Shown: one piece after another, positions 42,151 through 51,329 of the stretch
Layout of the letters: every line of letters begins with the position of its first letter
Position numbering within the stretch: position 1 is the stretch's first letter
NCBI RefSeq assembly: GCF_002933295.1
Contig: NZ_PSSW01000007.1
Coordinates: 1 to 64,000, forward strand
Direction: 5' to 3'
DNA length: 64,000 bases
DNA from: Marinobacter flavimaris
Lineage (GTDB): Bacteria; Pseudomonadota; Gammaproteobacteria; Pseudomonadales; Oleiphilaceae
Position numbers and translations under genes: made by a program
Notes under the pieces: model-generated
Seen by the model: the letters and a program-made list of their open reading frames with translations, nothing else
Told to the model about the DNA's origin: nothing
Databases searched by the model: none

Positions 42151-43647
42151 ATGATCATGAGCCAAGCCAGCCTGCGAGAACACCCGTCCATTCTGATTAT
42201 CGGTAGCGGTTTTGGTGGTCTGGGCATGGCCATCAAACTGAAACTGGCCGGGTTCAATAACCTGACCCTGCTGGAAAAAGCCGAGCGGGTTGGAGGTACC
42301 TGGCGTGATAATACCTACCCCGGTGCCGCCTGCGATGTGCAATCGCACTTTTATTCATACTCCTTCGAACCCAAGCACGACTGGTCGCGGAAATTCGGCT
42401 TGCAGCGCGAAATACTCGGCTATATGGAGCACTGCGTTCAGAAATATCGCCTGGGCAGTCACATCCGGTTTAACTCCGAGGTGCAGGAAGCCGCTTTTGA
42501 CGACGAAACAAATCAATGGTCGGTGACCCTCGCAAACGGTGAGCAGCTGACCGCCAATGTACTCATCACCGCCACCGGACAGCTCAATCAACCTGCCTGG
42601 CCAAACCTGAAGGGCCTGGACCGTTTCCAGGGCAAAATGTTCCATTCAGCCCGTTGGGATCATGATTACGACCTGTCCGATAAACGGGTAGCGGTCATTG
42701 GTACTGGCGCTAGTGCCATTCAGTTTGTTCCCGAGATTGCATCGAAGGTAAAGCAGCTCGACCTGTTTCAGCGCTCGGCGGCCTGGGTCCTGCCCAAGCC
42801 GGATCGGCCCTTCAAGCGCTGGGAGCAGACGCTGTTCCAGAAAGTGCCTGCCTGGGATCGCCTCTATCGGTACCTTATTTACTGGAAAAACGAGAGTCGC
42901 GCCCTCGCTTTCACCAAATTCAGTGGCCTTCTCGAGTATTACGCGAACATGGCAAAGCGGGAGGCCAGAAAACAGGTCACAGATCCCGCCAAGCTGAAAA
43001 AGATCATTCCGGACTACAAGATCGGCTGCAAACGGATTCTGATTTCCAACGACTGGTATCCGGCCATCAACCGGCCGAATGTGAACCTGATTACCGACCC
43101 TATTGACCACATTGACGAGTCCGGCGTCATTACGCACGAAGGCCACCACCATGAAGTGGACGCCATTATCTGCGGCACTGGTTTTCGGGCCTCGGAGTTC
43201 CTGTCACCCATCCGGATAACAGGCCGGGGCGGAAAGACGCTGAATGAGGCCTGGCAGAACGGCGCTGTCGCGTTCAAAGGCATCACCGTCAGCGGCTTCC
43301 CCAACATGTTCATGCTCTATGGACCCAACACCAACCTGGCCCATAACTCTATCCTGTATATGCTCGAGTCCCAGTTTCGCTACGTCCTGGAATGTCTGGA
43401 GGCACTCGAAAAGTACCCTGACTCCGCCATGGACGTCCGACAAGACCGGCAGGACCGTTTCACCCATGTGGTTCAACAGGGCCTGGAAGACACAGTCTGG
43501 AGCTCTGGCTGCACCTCCTGGTACCTCGATGAGCATGGGCGCAATACCATCAACTGGCCAGGATTCACCTTCACCTACCGGTTCGCCACCCGCCGGGTAG
43601 ACACCGCTGATTACCAGTTTCTTTACCCTGGCCAGACCGCGGGGTAA
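42151..43647 (+). CDS. flavin-containing monooxygenase (Baeyer-Villiger type)
   Basis: A protein of about 498 residues. The FAD motif is IIGSGFGGLGMAIKLK, followed by GGTWRDNTYPGAACDVQSHF, the Baeyer-Villiger-like fingerprint around FQGKMFHSARWDHD, the NADPH motif VIGTGASAIQFVPEI, and ATGQLNQP. It would oxygenate ketones or other carbonyls using NADPH and O2. The start is uncertain: ATGs at 42151 and 42157 are possible and both lack a good ribosome site; a frame from 42082 is longer than the family. It lies 84 bases after the LysR gene. The natural substrate is unknown. Confidence 0.87.
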   Translation: MIMSQASLREHPSILIIGSGFGGLGMAIKLKLAGFNNLTLLEKAERVGGTWRDNTYPGAACDVQSHFYSYSFEPKHDWSRKFGLQREILGYMEHCVQKYRLGSHIRFNSEVQEAAFDDETNQWSVTLANGEQLTANVLITATGQLNQPAWPNLKGLDRFQGKMFHSARWDHDYDLSDKRVAVIGTGASAIQFVPEIASKVKQLDLFQRSAAWVLPKPDRPFKRWEQTLFQKVPAWDRLYRYLIYWKNESRALAFTKFSGLLEYYANMAKREARKQVTDPAKLKKIIPDYKIGCKRILISNDWYPAINRPNVNLITDPIDHIDESGVITHEGHHHEVDAIICGTGFRASEFLSPIRITGRGGKTLNEAWQNGAVAFKGITVSGFPNMFMLYGPNTNLAHNSILYMLESQFRYVLECLEALEKYPDSAMDVRQDRQDRFTHVVQQGLEDTVWSSGCTSWYLDEHGRNTINWPGFTFTYRFATRRVDTADYQFLYPGQTAG

Positions 43648-43728
43648 TCGGGTGAAAGCCTTTTGCACTTGAACCTTGCTTATATTCATAGGATGATTGG
43701 GTTATCGGTTTGAAGGATGATATACACC

Positions 43729-44406
43729 ATGCTGGAACGTATTCGCAAAGGCTCGCTGGTTGAGACCGCTATCGAGAGTCTCAGAAACGCCATCGAAAAA
43801 GGTGACTGGTCGGTTGGCGATCGCCTGCCCGTCGAATCAGAACTTTCCGAATCCCTGGGAGTAAGCCGAAACACGGTTCGTGAGGCGGTTCGGGTGCTGG
43901 TACACGTGGGGATGCTGGAAACCCGCCAGGGGGATGGCACATACGTACGAGCGACACGGGACGCCGGGGAGACACTGCGGAGAATTGCCCGCACCCAACT
44001 GGCGGAGCAGCTGGAGGTCAGGATCATGCTGGAAACGGAGGCCGCCAAGCTGGCAGCGCACCGGCGCACAGAACAGGATCTCCGGCACATGACCACAGCC
44101 CTGGACGCTCGCGCCAAAGCGGGAGATGACCTGCAGGCTCGCATCCGGCACGACGAAGCCTTCCATCATGCCCTGGTTGCGGCTTCTCATAACTCAGCGC
44201 TGATCGAGCTCTACGACTACTTTTCCCACGCTGTCAGCCAGACCATCGAGCAGACCGAGACCGACGCAGACCTGCCGGAACCCTCCCAGGAAGACCATGA
44301 ACTCCTGCTCGCGGCGGTCCGGCGTCAGGATGAGGGCAAGGCAGAATCCCTGGCACGGGCGCTTTTGAAACCCAGCCTCCAGGCCTTGAAGCGTCGGGAG
44401 TCCTGA
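43729..44406 (+). CDS. GntR/FadR-family transcriptional regulator
   Basis: A regulator of about 225 residues. The winged helix is in SVGDRLPVESELSESLGVSR and NTVREAVRVLVHVGMLETRQ, then an FCD ligand domain with HDEAFHHALVAASHNSALIE, whose histidines and aspartate suggest metal-assisted ligand binding. Start at 43729 is preferred (AAGG 12 bases upstream); 43717 is an alternative four codons earlier. It overlaps the transporter gene closely (3 bases apart) and follows the monooxygenase gene, so it may sense a metabolite handled by both. The ligand is unknown. Confidence 0.9.
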   Translation: MLERIRKGSLVETAIESLRNAIEKGDWSVGDRLPVESELSESLGVSRNTVREAVRVLVHVGMLETRQGDGTYVRATRDAGETLRRIARTQLAEQLEVRIMLETEAAKLAAHRRTEQDLRHMTTALDARAKAGDDLQARIRHDEAFHHALVAASHNSALIELYDYFSHAVSQTIEQTETDADLPEPSQEDHELLLAAVRRQDEGKAESLARALLKPSLQALKRRES

Positions 44407-44409
44407 TTC

Positions 44410-45405
44410 ATGAAGTTCCGGATCGACACCTTTACCCTGCTGCTCCTGGGCGCCATCGTATTGGCCACCTTTCTGCCTGCAACTGGCCAGGCAGGCGAGG
44501 CACTGGCCACCGCCGGAACGGTCGCCGTCGCCCTGCTCTTCTTTTTCCATGGCGCAGCGCTGTCCCGCGAGCAGATTATTGCCGGTGCCACCCACTGGCG
44601 GCTGCACATTCTGATCACTTCGCTCACCTTCGTATTTTTTCCACTCGCGGTGCTGCCGATTAACGGCCTCAGCAATATCGCACCCTCCTGGATGCCGAAA
44701 GATCTTGGTCTGGGGTTTCTTTACCTGGGCGTCCTGCCGTCGGCGGTGTCCTCCTCCATCGCCTATACCGCAATGGCGCGTGGCAATGTTCCGGCGGCAA
44801 TCTGCAGCGCAGCCGCCTCCAATGTCTTTGGCATGATGCTGACGCCATTCCTGCTGTTGCTGTTGGTAAGCACATCCGGCGGTGGGGATTTCTCCGTAGC
44901 GGAAGCCCTGAAAGACATCATCCTGCAACTGCTGCTGCCTTTTGCGGTTGGGCATGCGCTCCGACCATGGCTCGGCGGGTTTCTTGGCAGAAACGAAACA
45001 CTGATGGCCCGATACGATCAGTGCGTGATCTGGCTGATCGTCTACTCCGCTTTTTCACATTCGGTAGAGAGCGGACTCTGGGAGAATCTGCCCCTGCAGG
45101 CCATCCTTTTCGCCATTGCGCTCTGCCTGGGCTTGCTGCTGCTATTCATGGTGTTTGCCAGGTTCCTGGTACGGCGATTCGGGTTCAGCCTGGAGGACGA
45201 AGCCGCTGTGGTGTTCTGCGGCTCCAAAAAGAGCCTGGCGTCGGGACTGCCCATGGCCAAGGTCCTGTTCTCAGGGCACCCGGGCTTCGGCATGATCGTG
45301 TTACCGATCATGTGCTACAACCAGATACAGGTTATCGTCGGAGCCTTCCTGGCCCAGAAGTACCGGGATAAAATTGAAAGGGCGAATGCAGAGAAAACGG
45401 GCTGA
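44410..45405 (+). CDS. SBF-like (BASS/SLC10A7-type) transporter
   Basis: A 331-residue membrane protein with about ten hydrophobic segments. The conserved parts are TVAVALLFFFHGAALSREQI, LGFLYLGVLPSAVSSSIAYT and CGSKKSLASGLPMAKVLF near the end, a pattern of the SBF-like family that includes human SLC10A7 and E. coli YfeH. Substrate preference is not established; sodium coupling is assumed from the fold. It is co-directional with and 3 bases from the GntR gene, suggesting joint regulation. Confidence 0.9.
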   Translation: MKFRIDTFTLLLLGAIVLATFLPATGQAGEALATAGTVAVALLFFFHGAALSREQIIAGATHWRLHILITSLTFVFFPLAVLPINGLSNIAPSWMPKDLGLGFLYLGVLPSAVSSSIAYTAMARGNVPAAICSAAASNVFGMMLTPFLLLLLVSTSGGGDFSVAEALKDIILQLLLPFAVGHALRPWLGGFLGRNETLMARYDQCVIWLIVYSAFSHSVESGLWENLPLQAILFAIALCLGLLLLFMVFARFLVRRFGFSLEDEAAVVFCGSKKSLASGLPMAKVLFSGHPGFGMIVLPIMCYNQIQVIVGAFLAQKYRDKIERANAEKTG

Positions 45406-45419
45406 TACGGGCGGCGGAC

Positions 45420-46064
45420 TCAACCGCCCCCCATTCCGCCAAAAAGTGTGGCGAGAATCGCCAGCCCGACAATCCAGCCAATCACCGCCGGCCAGAAATT
45501 GACCATTTGCGGTGGCTGTTCGCCCTGCTCTTCCGCCATGTCGGGTTCCGGGTAATTCCGATCGTCGGCCACCTCAGGCGCCTGTTCCATAGTGAACCAG
45601 CCAAACCACTCACCGAGAAACTGGGCCACCGGTGCCGGAAAGGTGCCGTTTTCCGCCATCGGACGTATCTGGGGCTCCAACTGGCGTCCGATCTCACGTC
45701 GCAACCGCGGCTGATCAGCGGGCGGCTCGTCCAGAATGGCTTTCCAGATGCCCGGGTCCTTGCTTCTTGAGGAATCATTGAGCAAGGCCTTGATCTGGAT
45801 AACCACCTCACGAACCACCTGGCCTTCGTTGGCATCCAGCGGACAATCAGGCTCCTCGTCCTGCACCTCGCGATGCGGTTCAGTCTGAACCGTGTCAGAA
45901 GCCTGCTTTACCGGGCCCGGATCGTCCCCGACTGCCTCCCGGAAAGCCGCTTCCAGGCTCTTTGCCTCGTCTCCCGAAGCAAACTTGAGCTGTTGCTCAT
46001 ACGCATCCTGAATCTTCCGACGATCGCCGGTCGGCTCAATTCCAAGGATTTCCCAACAATTCAT
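45420..46064 (-). CDS. J-domain-like protein with C-terminal membrane anchor
   Basis: A 214-residue protein. The first ~50 residues (CWEILGIEPTGDRRKIQDAY, then LKFASGDEAKSLEAAFREAV) have the helix pattern of a J-domain, but the HPD tripeptide that activates DnaK is absent. A proline/glutamate-rich middle is followed by a single membrane segment near the C-terminus (FWPAVIGWIVGLAILATLFG) and a GGMGGG end. It may be a degenerate J-protein, perhaps a scaffold. It is reverse strand, facing the TonB receptor gene. Start at 46064 is used since longer frames have no family match. Confidence 0.7.
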   Translation of the reverse strand: MNCWEILGIEPTGDRRKIQDAYEQQLKFASGDEAKSLEAAFREAVGDDPGPVKQASDTVQTEPHREVQDEEPDCPLDANEGQVVREVVIQIKALLNDSSRSKDPGIWKAILDEPPADQPRLRREIGRQLEPQIRPMAENGTFPAPVAQFLGEWFGWFTMEQAPEVADDRNYPEPDMAEEQGEQPPQMVNFWPAVIGWIVGLAILATLFGGMGGG

Positions 46065-46194
46065 AAAGCTGCAACTCCCGGGCCTAGATTCATTACATTT
46101 CAGAGAGACAAACCGTCTGTAGTCCCTTACGATAGGACCCAAACATAATAAAACCGCTTTACTCAATTTCTCGGCAGATTATAGAACGTCAACC

Positions 46195-48345
46195 ATGCAT
46201 CAATCGATAAAAATGGCAGGAATGAGTAACTGTCGCCCTCTCGTAACCTGCCTTGGCGTCAGCCTTGCTATCTTTGCGCTGTTGCCTGTGACGGTCCAGG
46301 CACAGACTGAACCCCCCGACTTCATGCCCGGCTTGCTTGGCCTCGAAGGCGAACACAGCGAAATTCCCGAAGTGTTGACCACAACCCGACTGCGCCAGTC
46401 CAAGCTTCGGGTTCCCGGCACAACCACCATCATTACCGGCGACATGATCCGAGATCTCGGTGTCATGAACCTGGTGGAGGCGCTCCGGCTGGTACCGGGT
46501 ATGGTTGTTGGTCATTGGGGAAGCACCAATCCGGTGGCAACCTACCACGGTACGTCCCAATACGAACAGCGTCGGCTGCAGGTTCAGATTGACGGACGAA
46601 CCGCCTATCGGATCAGCCTCGCAGACGTGGACTGGCTGGGCATGCCAGTGGCTCTGGAAAATATCGAACGAATTGAAGTGAGTCGGGGCCCCAATTCCGC
46701 GGCCTACGGCATCAACGCGTTCCTCGGCAGCATCAACATCATCACCCGATCGCCTCAGGATACCGCCGGCGTGGAGGCCTACACCTCGGTCGGCTCGCGG
46801 GGACATGTTCGAACGTTCACCTCTGTGGGCGATACCGATGCCGATAAGAGTTGGAGGTTGTCATACGAAAAGCGCAAATCCAATGGCTTTGACAGCCAAG
46901 TCGATGGCGGCGAGGAGATCCCCTTCCACGATGGCCACGACATCAACAACTTCAATTTCGACAGCGTGTTCCGGATTGATCGTCAGCATTCCATCGATGT
47001 GCGCGCCGGCGTGCTGGATGGCGTAAACGAAGAGGACTTCGAGAAGTCCGGCAAGTTGGGGGCGATCACCAACCCGGACATCATCATGGACGACTACTAT
47101 CTCCATGTCCGGTTCGACGGAGCGACCTCTCCCAGTCACTTCTACCATATTCAGGCAAGCTATCAGAACCAACGGCAACGCCAGCGTTGGACGGTTTCCG
47201 CCCCGGCAGCGGAAATCAACGCGCTTCTGCCATCCGGGTTCCCGCCCTTCCCCGAAGACCAGGGTCCGTTCATTGCTGATCTGAACGAAGACCTCGAGGA
47301 AACCCGGCAGGAAATCGAACTTCAGGACACCATCATTTTCAGCGATGAATTCAAGCTGGTTTCCGGCGTGGGCTATAGAAAGGACTCTTTCAATTCCGAG
47401 ACCTTCTTCAACGGAAAGGGAGACAACTACCAATCCCGTGTATTCGCGAATGCCGAGTACTCGCCCTTTCGATGGCTGACCTTTAACGCTGGCGGGAACT
47501 GGGAACAGACCACCACCACCGATGAAGATTATTTCTCGCCCAGGGCTGCCGCAAACTTCATCCTGAACAACAACCATGCCCTGCGTTTCGTGTTTTCCCG
47601 AGCGGTTCGCACACCGGACGCCTTTGAACAGAATCCTGACTGGGGCTATACGCCGAGAAATGTGCAGGCCCCGTTTGAAGCATTGGACGGCCAGAGAATC
47701 GAAGTCGAGGGCCTTCTGGACCCGACAACCTCCACCTACGGCCAGGAGCTGGAAGAGGAATGGATCACCTCTCGGGAGATCAGTTATTTTGGCCAGTTCC
47801 ATCTGGAAAGAGCATTGCTCTCGGTGGAAGTCCGCTACTTCAACGACGATTTCCGTGACATGATCAGCGGTGTCATCAACGAAGAAGAGTGGTATATCGC
47901 CAACAATGTCGATCTGGAGCAAGAAGGCGTGGAACTGGAAACCTCGTTGGAGTTTTCCGGAACCAAACTTCGCGCCACCTACGCCTACCTTGAGCAGGAA
48001 GGTCGTTACACCGGCGACCCGGCGGCACTGCCGGTGGACAAGCAGGAACGTGCTGTGGATCTGTTGGCACGGCTCTCAGCCCGAGACTCTGGCAGCTTCG
48101 CATGGATTCAGGATCTGCCTATGGGTTTCATGACCTCCGCAGCAATGTACTGGACCAATGAGGTAAGGGAATCCCGGTTCGAGCGAGCCGATTTCCGTCT
48201 GGCCCGTCGGGTGGACAAAGCCGATTACAGTTATATGCTGGCACTGACGATGCAGCATTATCTGAATCCCAAGCCATGGATCAGCCCGGATAACCGGATT
48301 GAGGATCAGAACCAGTTCTTTGTTGAGGCTGGTATTCGTTTCTGA
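46195..48345 (+). CDS. TonB-dependent outer-membrane receptor
   Basis: A 716-residue receptor. The signal peptide (LGVSLAIFALLPVTVQA) is followed by a plug domain with VPGTTTIITGDMIRDLGVMN, LVEALRLVPGMVVG and IERIEVSRGPNSAAYGINAF, then a beta-barrel that ends VEAGIRF, with a terminal phenylalanine as in outer-membrane barrels. The shape fits a siderophore- or vitamin-type receptor, but the ligand is unknown. It is followed, 32 bases on, by a binding protein and a hybrid kinase, so it may act in signalling as well as uptake. No FecR-type signalling domain is seen at the N-terminus. Confidence 0.92.
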   Translation: MHQSIKMAGMSNCRPLVTCLGVSLAIFALLPVTVQAQTEPPDFMPGLLGLEGEHSEIPEVLTTTRLRQSKLRVPGTTTIITGDMIRDLGVMNLVEALRLVPGMVVGHWGSTNPVATYHGTSQYEQRRLQVQIDGRTAYRISLADVDWLGMPVALENIERIEVSRGPNSAAYGINAFLGSINIITRSPQDTAGVEAYTSVGSRGHVRTFTSVGDTDADKSWRLSYEKRKSNGFDSQVDGGEEIPFHDGHDINNFNFDSVFRIDRQHSIDVRAGVLDGVNEEDFEKSGKLGAITNPDIIMDDYYLHVRFDGATSPSHFYHIQASYQNQRQRQRWTVSAPAAEINALLPSGFPPFPEDQGPFIADLNEDLEETRQEIELQDTIIFSDEFKLVSGVGYRKDSFNSETFFNGKGDNYQSRVFANAEYSPFRWLTFNAGGNWEQTTTTDEDYFSPRAAANFILNNNHALRFVFSRAVRTPDAFEQNPDWGYTPRNVQAPFEALDGQRIEVEGLLDPTTSTYGQELEEEWITSREISYFGQFHLERALLSVEVRYFNDDFRDMISGVINEEEWYIANNVDLEQEGVELETSLEFSGTKLRATYAYLEQEGRYTGDPAALPVDKQERAVDLLARLSARDSGSFAWIQDLPMGFMTSAAMYWTNEVRESRFERADFRLARRVDKADYSYMLALTMQHYLNPKPWISPDNRIEDQNQFFVEAGIRF

Positions 48346-48377
48346 AGTTAACAAGGAAAGCGCGAGCCCTGGACGGT

Positions 48378-49355
48378 ATGGAGCGAAGGACAGGCACGAT
48401 TCACCGAAACCGGAATAGATGCGGAAACCCGGGCCTTTTACTCAAGGCCCTGTGCATTCTGCTTTTCGCCGTTTGCGCCACGGTGGCCAATGCTCAGGAA
48501 GCGCCGGCAAGGGTCGTTTATTTTGTCGGCTCAGGTAACGCACCTTTGGATCAACATCTGATTGCTCTCCTGAAACGGCAGCTGGGACCAGCGACCTCCT
48601 TGACCGAGGTCTCCGACGACCAGCTGGCCACTCTGGAGAACAGTCCGGTCATTACGGTCGGCCCCGCCGCTTTCTCCCGGGCACGTCAAGCCAACCGGTC
48701 CGCAGCGATCCTGGCCATGCTGGTCGACCGGTCCTTTATCTCCGCCTTTGCCGAGCGGTCGCCGGGCCAGATCTCGGCGGTGTTGTACGACGTGCCGCTG
48801 ATCCGCCAGGCTCTGACGGGAAAGGCCATTTTGCCCCAGGCCAACAAGATTGCCCTGCTGGCAACCGCGGATTCCGTTGAACTGTACGAGCCGCTGATCG
48901 ATGAACTGCCGGCCTATGGCATGTCGGCGAAGATCTTTCTTGTCGACAGCAACGATGAGCTGATTCCGACGCTTGTCCGGGCCCTTGGTTACGGTGATTT
49001 CTTGCTTGCAGCGCCCGACAGCGCCATTTACAACCCGCGAACCATCAAACATATACTGCTGACCGCCTACCGCCGTAATCAGATCGTCATCGGCCCCACT
49101 CAGGCTTATGTCAAAGCAGGCTCCCTGGCCTCCAGTTATGCCCCGTTCCCTGAAATGGTTGAGATGGCCGGCAACTTTTTATCGACCTTTTTCGAAACCG
49201 GGGCATACCCGGAACCCTCGTATCCCGAAGAGTTTCGGGTCGAGGTCAATGCCCAGGTTGCACGTTCTCTGAACATTCCTTTGCCGAGCCGTGAGGACAT
49301 TGCCACACGGGTGGATCGACAATTAACGGTTAATGGGGAGGCGTCTGATGAATAA
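48378..49355 (+). CDS. periplasmic ABC-type substrate-binding-like protein
   Basis: A 325-residue protein. A hydrophobic signal (LLLKALCILLFAVCATVANA) precedes a two-lobed type I binding fold (VVYFVGSGNAPLDQHL, VITVGPAAFSRAR, IALLATADSVELYEPLIDEL, FLLAAPDSAIYNPRTI). No permease or ATPase gene is near. It lies between the TonB receptor gene and the hybrid kinase gene and overlaps the kinase start by 8 bases, so it probably delivers a ligand to the kinase's periplasmic domain. It recalls the binding protein at 30236-31201. The ATG at 48378 is not backed by a strong ribosome site. Confidence 0.8.
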   Translation: MERRTGTIHRNRNRCGNPGLLLKALCILLFAVCATVANAQEAPARVVYFVGSGNAPLDQHLIALLKRQLGPATSLTEVSDDQLATLENSPVITVGPAAFSRARQANRSAAILAMLVDRSFISAFAERSPGQISAVLYDVPLIRQALTGKAILPQANKIALLATADSVELYEPLIDELPAYGMSAKIFLVDSNDELIPTLVRALGYGDFLLAAPDSAIYNPRTIKHILLTAYRRNQIVIGPTQAYVKAGSLASSYAPFPEMVEMAGNFLSTFFETGAYPEPSYPEEFRVEVNAQVARSLNIPLPSREDIATRVDRQLTVNGEASDE

Positions 49356-51291
49356 CAGCCACAGACAACAGCGCCCCATGTCGCGAAAGCTGCTGCTCCT
49401 TGGAGCTCTGCCAGCCATCGTCATGTTTATCGTTCTGATGGTGTTCTTCACGTCCGTGCGTCTTGAGGATGCCCGCCGGGATCTGTCCGACAGCAGTCAG
49501 ATGCTTGCCGACAGCCTCGCTCCTGCCCTTGAATACGCTGTTGTCTCTGGCAACACTCTGGCACTGGACCAGATCCTTTCCCAGTCGCTGCGTCGCAGTA
49601 AAGCCGACTGGATCCGGGTCTCCGACGTTATGGGAGACCAACTTGGCTTCGTTTCCCACGGACCGATCAATCCGGGTGAGATACCCGAGCGCTACCAGAT
49701 CTACGAAGCCGAGATTCTCCAGCAGCCCCTGGAATTTGGTTCGGAGCGCACTGCGGAGTGGTTTGAGCCAGACTATGGCTTCGGTTCGGGTTCTCTGCGG
49801 GTTGGCACTGTTCAGGTTGGCGTAAGTCAGGATGTTCTTGCGGAACGGCGGCAGGATATTCTCTGGACATCGATCGCCGTTGGCGTGGCCCTGCTGCTGT
49901 TCAGCATTCTGATCATCAATCATTTCCTCGGAGTAATTCTGGCACCGATACGGGACCTCGCCGGGCGAATCGGTCAACTCACCGATGGTGACTACCAGGA
50001 ACGTCCCCTGAATACTCACCAGAGTTCGAAGGAGATCGTTGCCATTGAAGAGCAACTTAACCAGCTGGCTCATCATCTGGCCGGCCTGAAAACAGCACGG
50101 GACCAGACCCTCGCCGCCTCTGAAGGTGCCCGGGAAAAGGCCGAGATGGCAAATCAGGCAAAATCCGAATTTCTGGCAACCATGAGCCATGAGTTGCGTA
50201 CGCCCCTGAACGGGGTGCTTGGGATGGTCGATCTGATCCAGGAAGAACCGCTTACCCAACGCCAGCGCGAATACCTCAACACTGCCCGCCAGTCCACCGA
50301 GGATCTGTTGACCGTCATCGGGGACATCCTCGATTACTCGAAGGTGGACAGCGGCACCCTGAAGCTCGACAGCCAGGAGTTTAACCTTCGGGAACTGATT
50401 TCCAACTGCACCGCCACCTACCGACACCTCGCCGAGCAACAGGGCCTAGCCCTCAATCTCAAGTTCTTTGGCGACTGGCCGGACAACGCCGTTGTCATCG
50501 GTGACCCCGCGCGTTTGCGGCAAATTCTGGCGGGGCTGGCTGACAACGCCATCAAGTTTACTGGCGATGGCTTTATCAATATCCAGGCGGGCTTTTTCGC
50601 CCTGGAAGACAACTGCATCATTCTGAATTGCTCGGTCAGCGACTCCGGATCCGGCATTCCGACCGAGCGTCTTCACGACATTTTCAACTCGTTCGAACAG
50701 GTCGACGGCGGAAACAGCCGGCTATACGGGGGCACCGGGCTTGGCCTGTCCCTGGTCCAGCGGCTGGTTGAACTCATGGGCGGACACATTCAGGTGGAAA
50801 CGGATCTGGGTAAGGGTTCCTCGTTCCGGTTTGAGCTGCCCTTCGAGCTGGCGGACCGACCCAGCGAGCCCGAGCCGACCGGTACACCGCCAAGGGAGAC
50901 GATTAATGGAACCAGCCACGCCCTGGTGGTGGAAGATAACCCGGTAAACCAGCGCGTTGCCACGGCTATGCTCAAGCGATTGGGTTTCCATACCGATTCC
51001 GCCAACAACGGCAAGGAAGCACTGGACAGGGTGACCACTAACCACACGGGCTACGACATCATCCTGATGGACTGTCAGATGCCTGTGATGGATGGATACG
51101 AGGCCACCCGCTATATCCGGGAATGGGAGCAGAGCAACGGGCAGATAGGGACACCGATCATTGCACTAACGGCGGACGTTCTGCCCGGCACGGAAAAGAG
51201 TTGTCTCGACTGTGGCATGAACGACTACTTGGCCAAGCCTGTTCGCAAGGAAATGCTCCGCGAAGTGCTCAGCCGCTGGATCAAGCTCTAG
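49348..51291 (+). CDS. hybrid sensor histidine kinase / response regulator
   Basis: A 647-residue hybrid kinase. A membrane segment at about 14-36 precedes a periplasmic sensor of about 130 residues, and a second membrane segment near 170-195 leads to a HAMP-like linker. The HisKA box MSHELRTPLN has the phosphoacceptor H281, the ATPase domain has DNAIKFTGDG and GGTGLGLSLVQ, and the C-terminal receiver domain has D575 in MDCQMPVMDG. No output domain or separate regulator follows. GGGGAG lies 7 bases before ATG at 49348. It likely relays through an unlinked Hpt protein. Position suggests sensing of the ligand of the binding protein or receptor. Confidence 0.92.
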   Translation: MNNSHRQQRPMSRKLLLLGALPAIVMFIVLMVFFTSVRLEDARRDLSDSSQMLADSLAPALEYAVVSGNTLALDQILSQSLRRSKADWIRVSDVMGDQLGFVSHGPINPGEIPERYQIYEAEILQQPLEFGSERTAEWFEPDYGFGSGSLRVGTVQVGVSQDVLAERRQDILWTSIAVGVALLLFSILIINHFLGVILAPIRDLAGRIGQLTDGDYQERPLNTHQSSKEIVAIEEQLNQLAHHLAGLKTARDQTLAASEGAREKAEMANQAKSEFLATMSHELRTPLNGVLGMVDLIQEEPLTQRQREYLNTARQSTEDLLTVIGDILDYSKVDSGTLKLDSQEFNLRELISNCTATYRHLAEQQGLALNLKFFGDWPDNAVVIGDPARLRQILAGLADNAIKFTGDGFINIQAGFFALEDNCIILNCSVSDSGSGIPTERLHDIFNSFEQVDGGNSRLYGGTGLGLSLVQRLVELMGGHIQVETDLGKGSSFRFELPFELADRPSEPEPTGTPPRETINGTSHALVVEDNPVNQRVATAMLKRLGFHTDSANNGKEALDRVTTNHTGYDIILMDCQMPVMDGYEATRYIREWEQSNGQIGTPIIALTADVLPGTEKSCLDCGMNDYLAKPVRKEMLREVLSRWIKL

Positions 51292-51329
51292 AAAGATTCC
51301 GGCGCCCAGAACAGGACGCCGGCACTAAA

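Noticed and set aside
45405..45430. GGGCGG/CCGCCC inverted pair between the transporter and J-like genes as a terminator
   Set aside because: No T tract on either strand and the arms overlap coding sequence; not convincing.
46861..47922. A 353-codon reverse frame inside the TonB receptor gene
   Set aside because: The receptor frame on the other strand has plug motifs, a signal peptide and a terminal F; the mirror frame has none.
49330..50439. A 369-codon reverse frame inside the hybrid kinase gene
   Set aside because: It is opposite a complete HisKA/ATPase region and lacks a start signal.
51299..51325. CCGGCG/CGCCGG pair between the hybrid kinase and gor as a terminator
   Set aside because: The stem is only 6 bp with a 15-base loop and lacks a T run.
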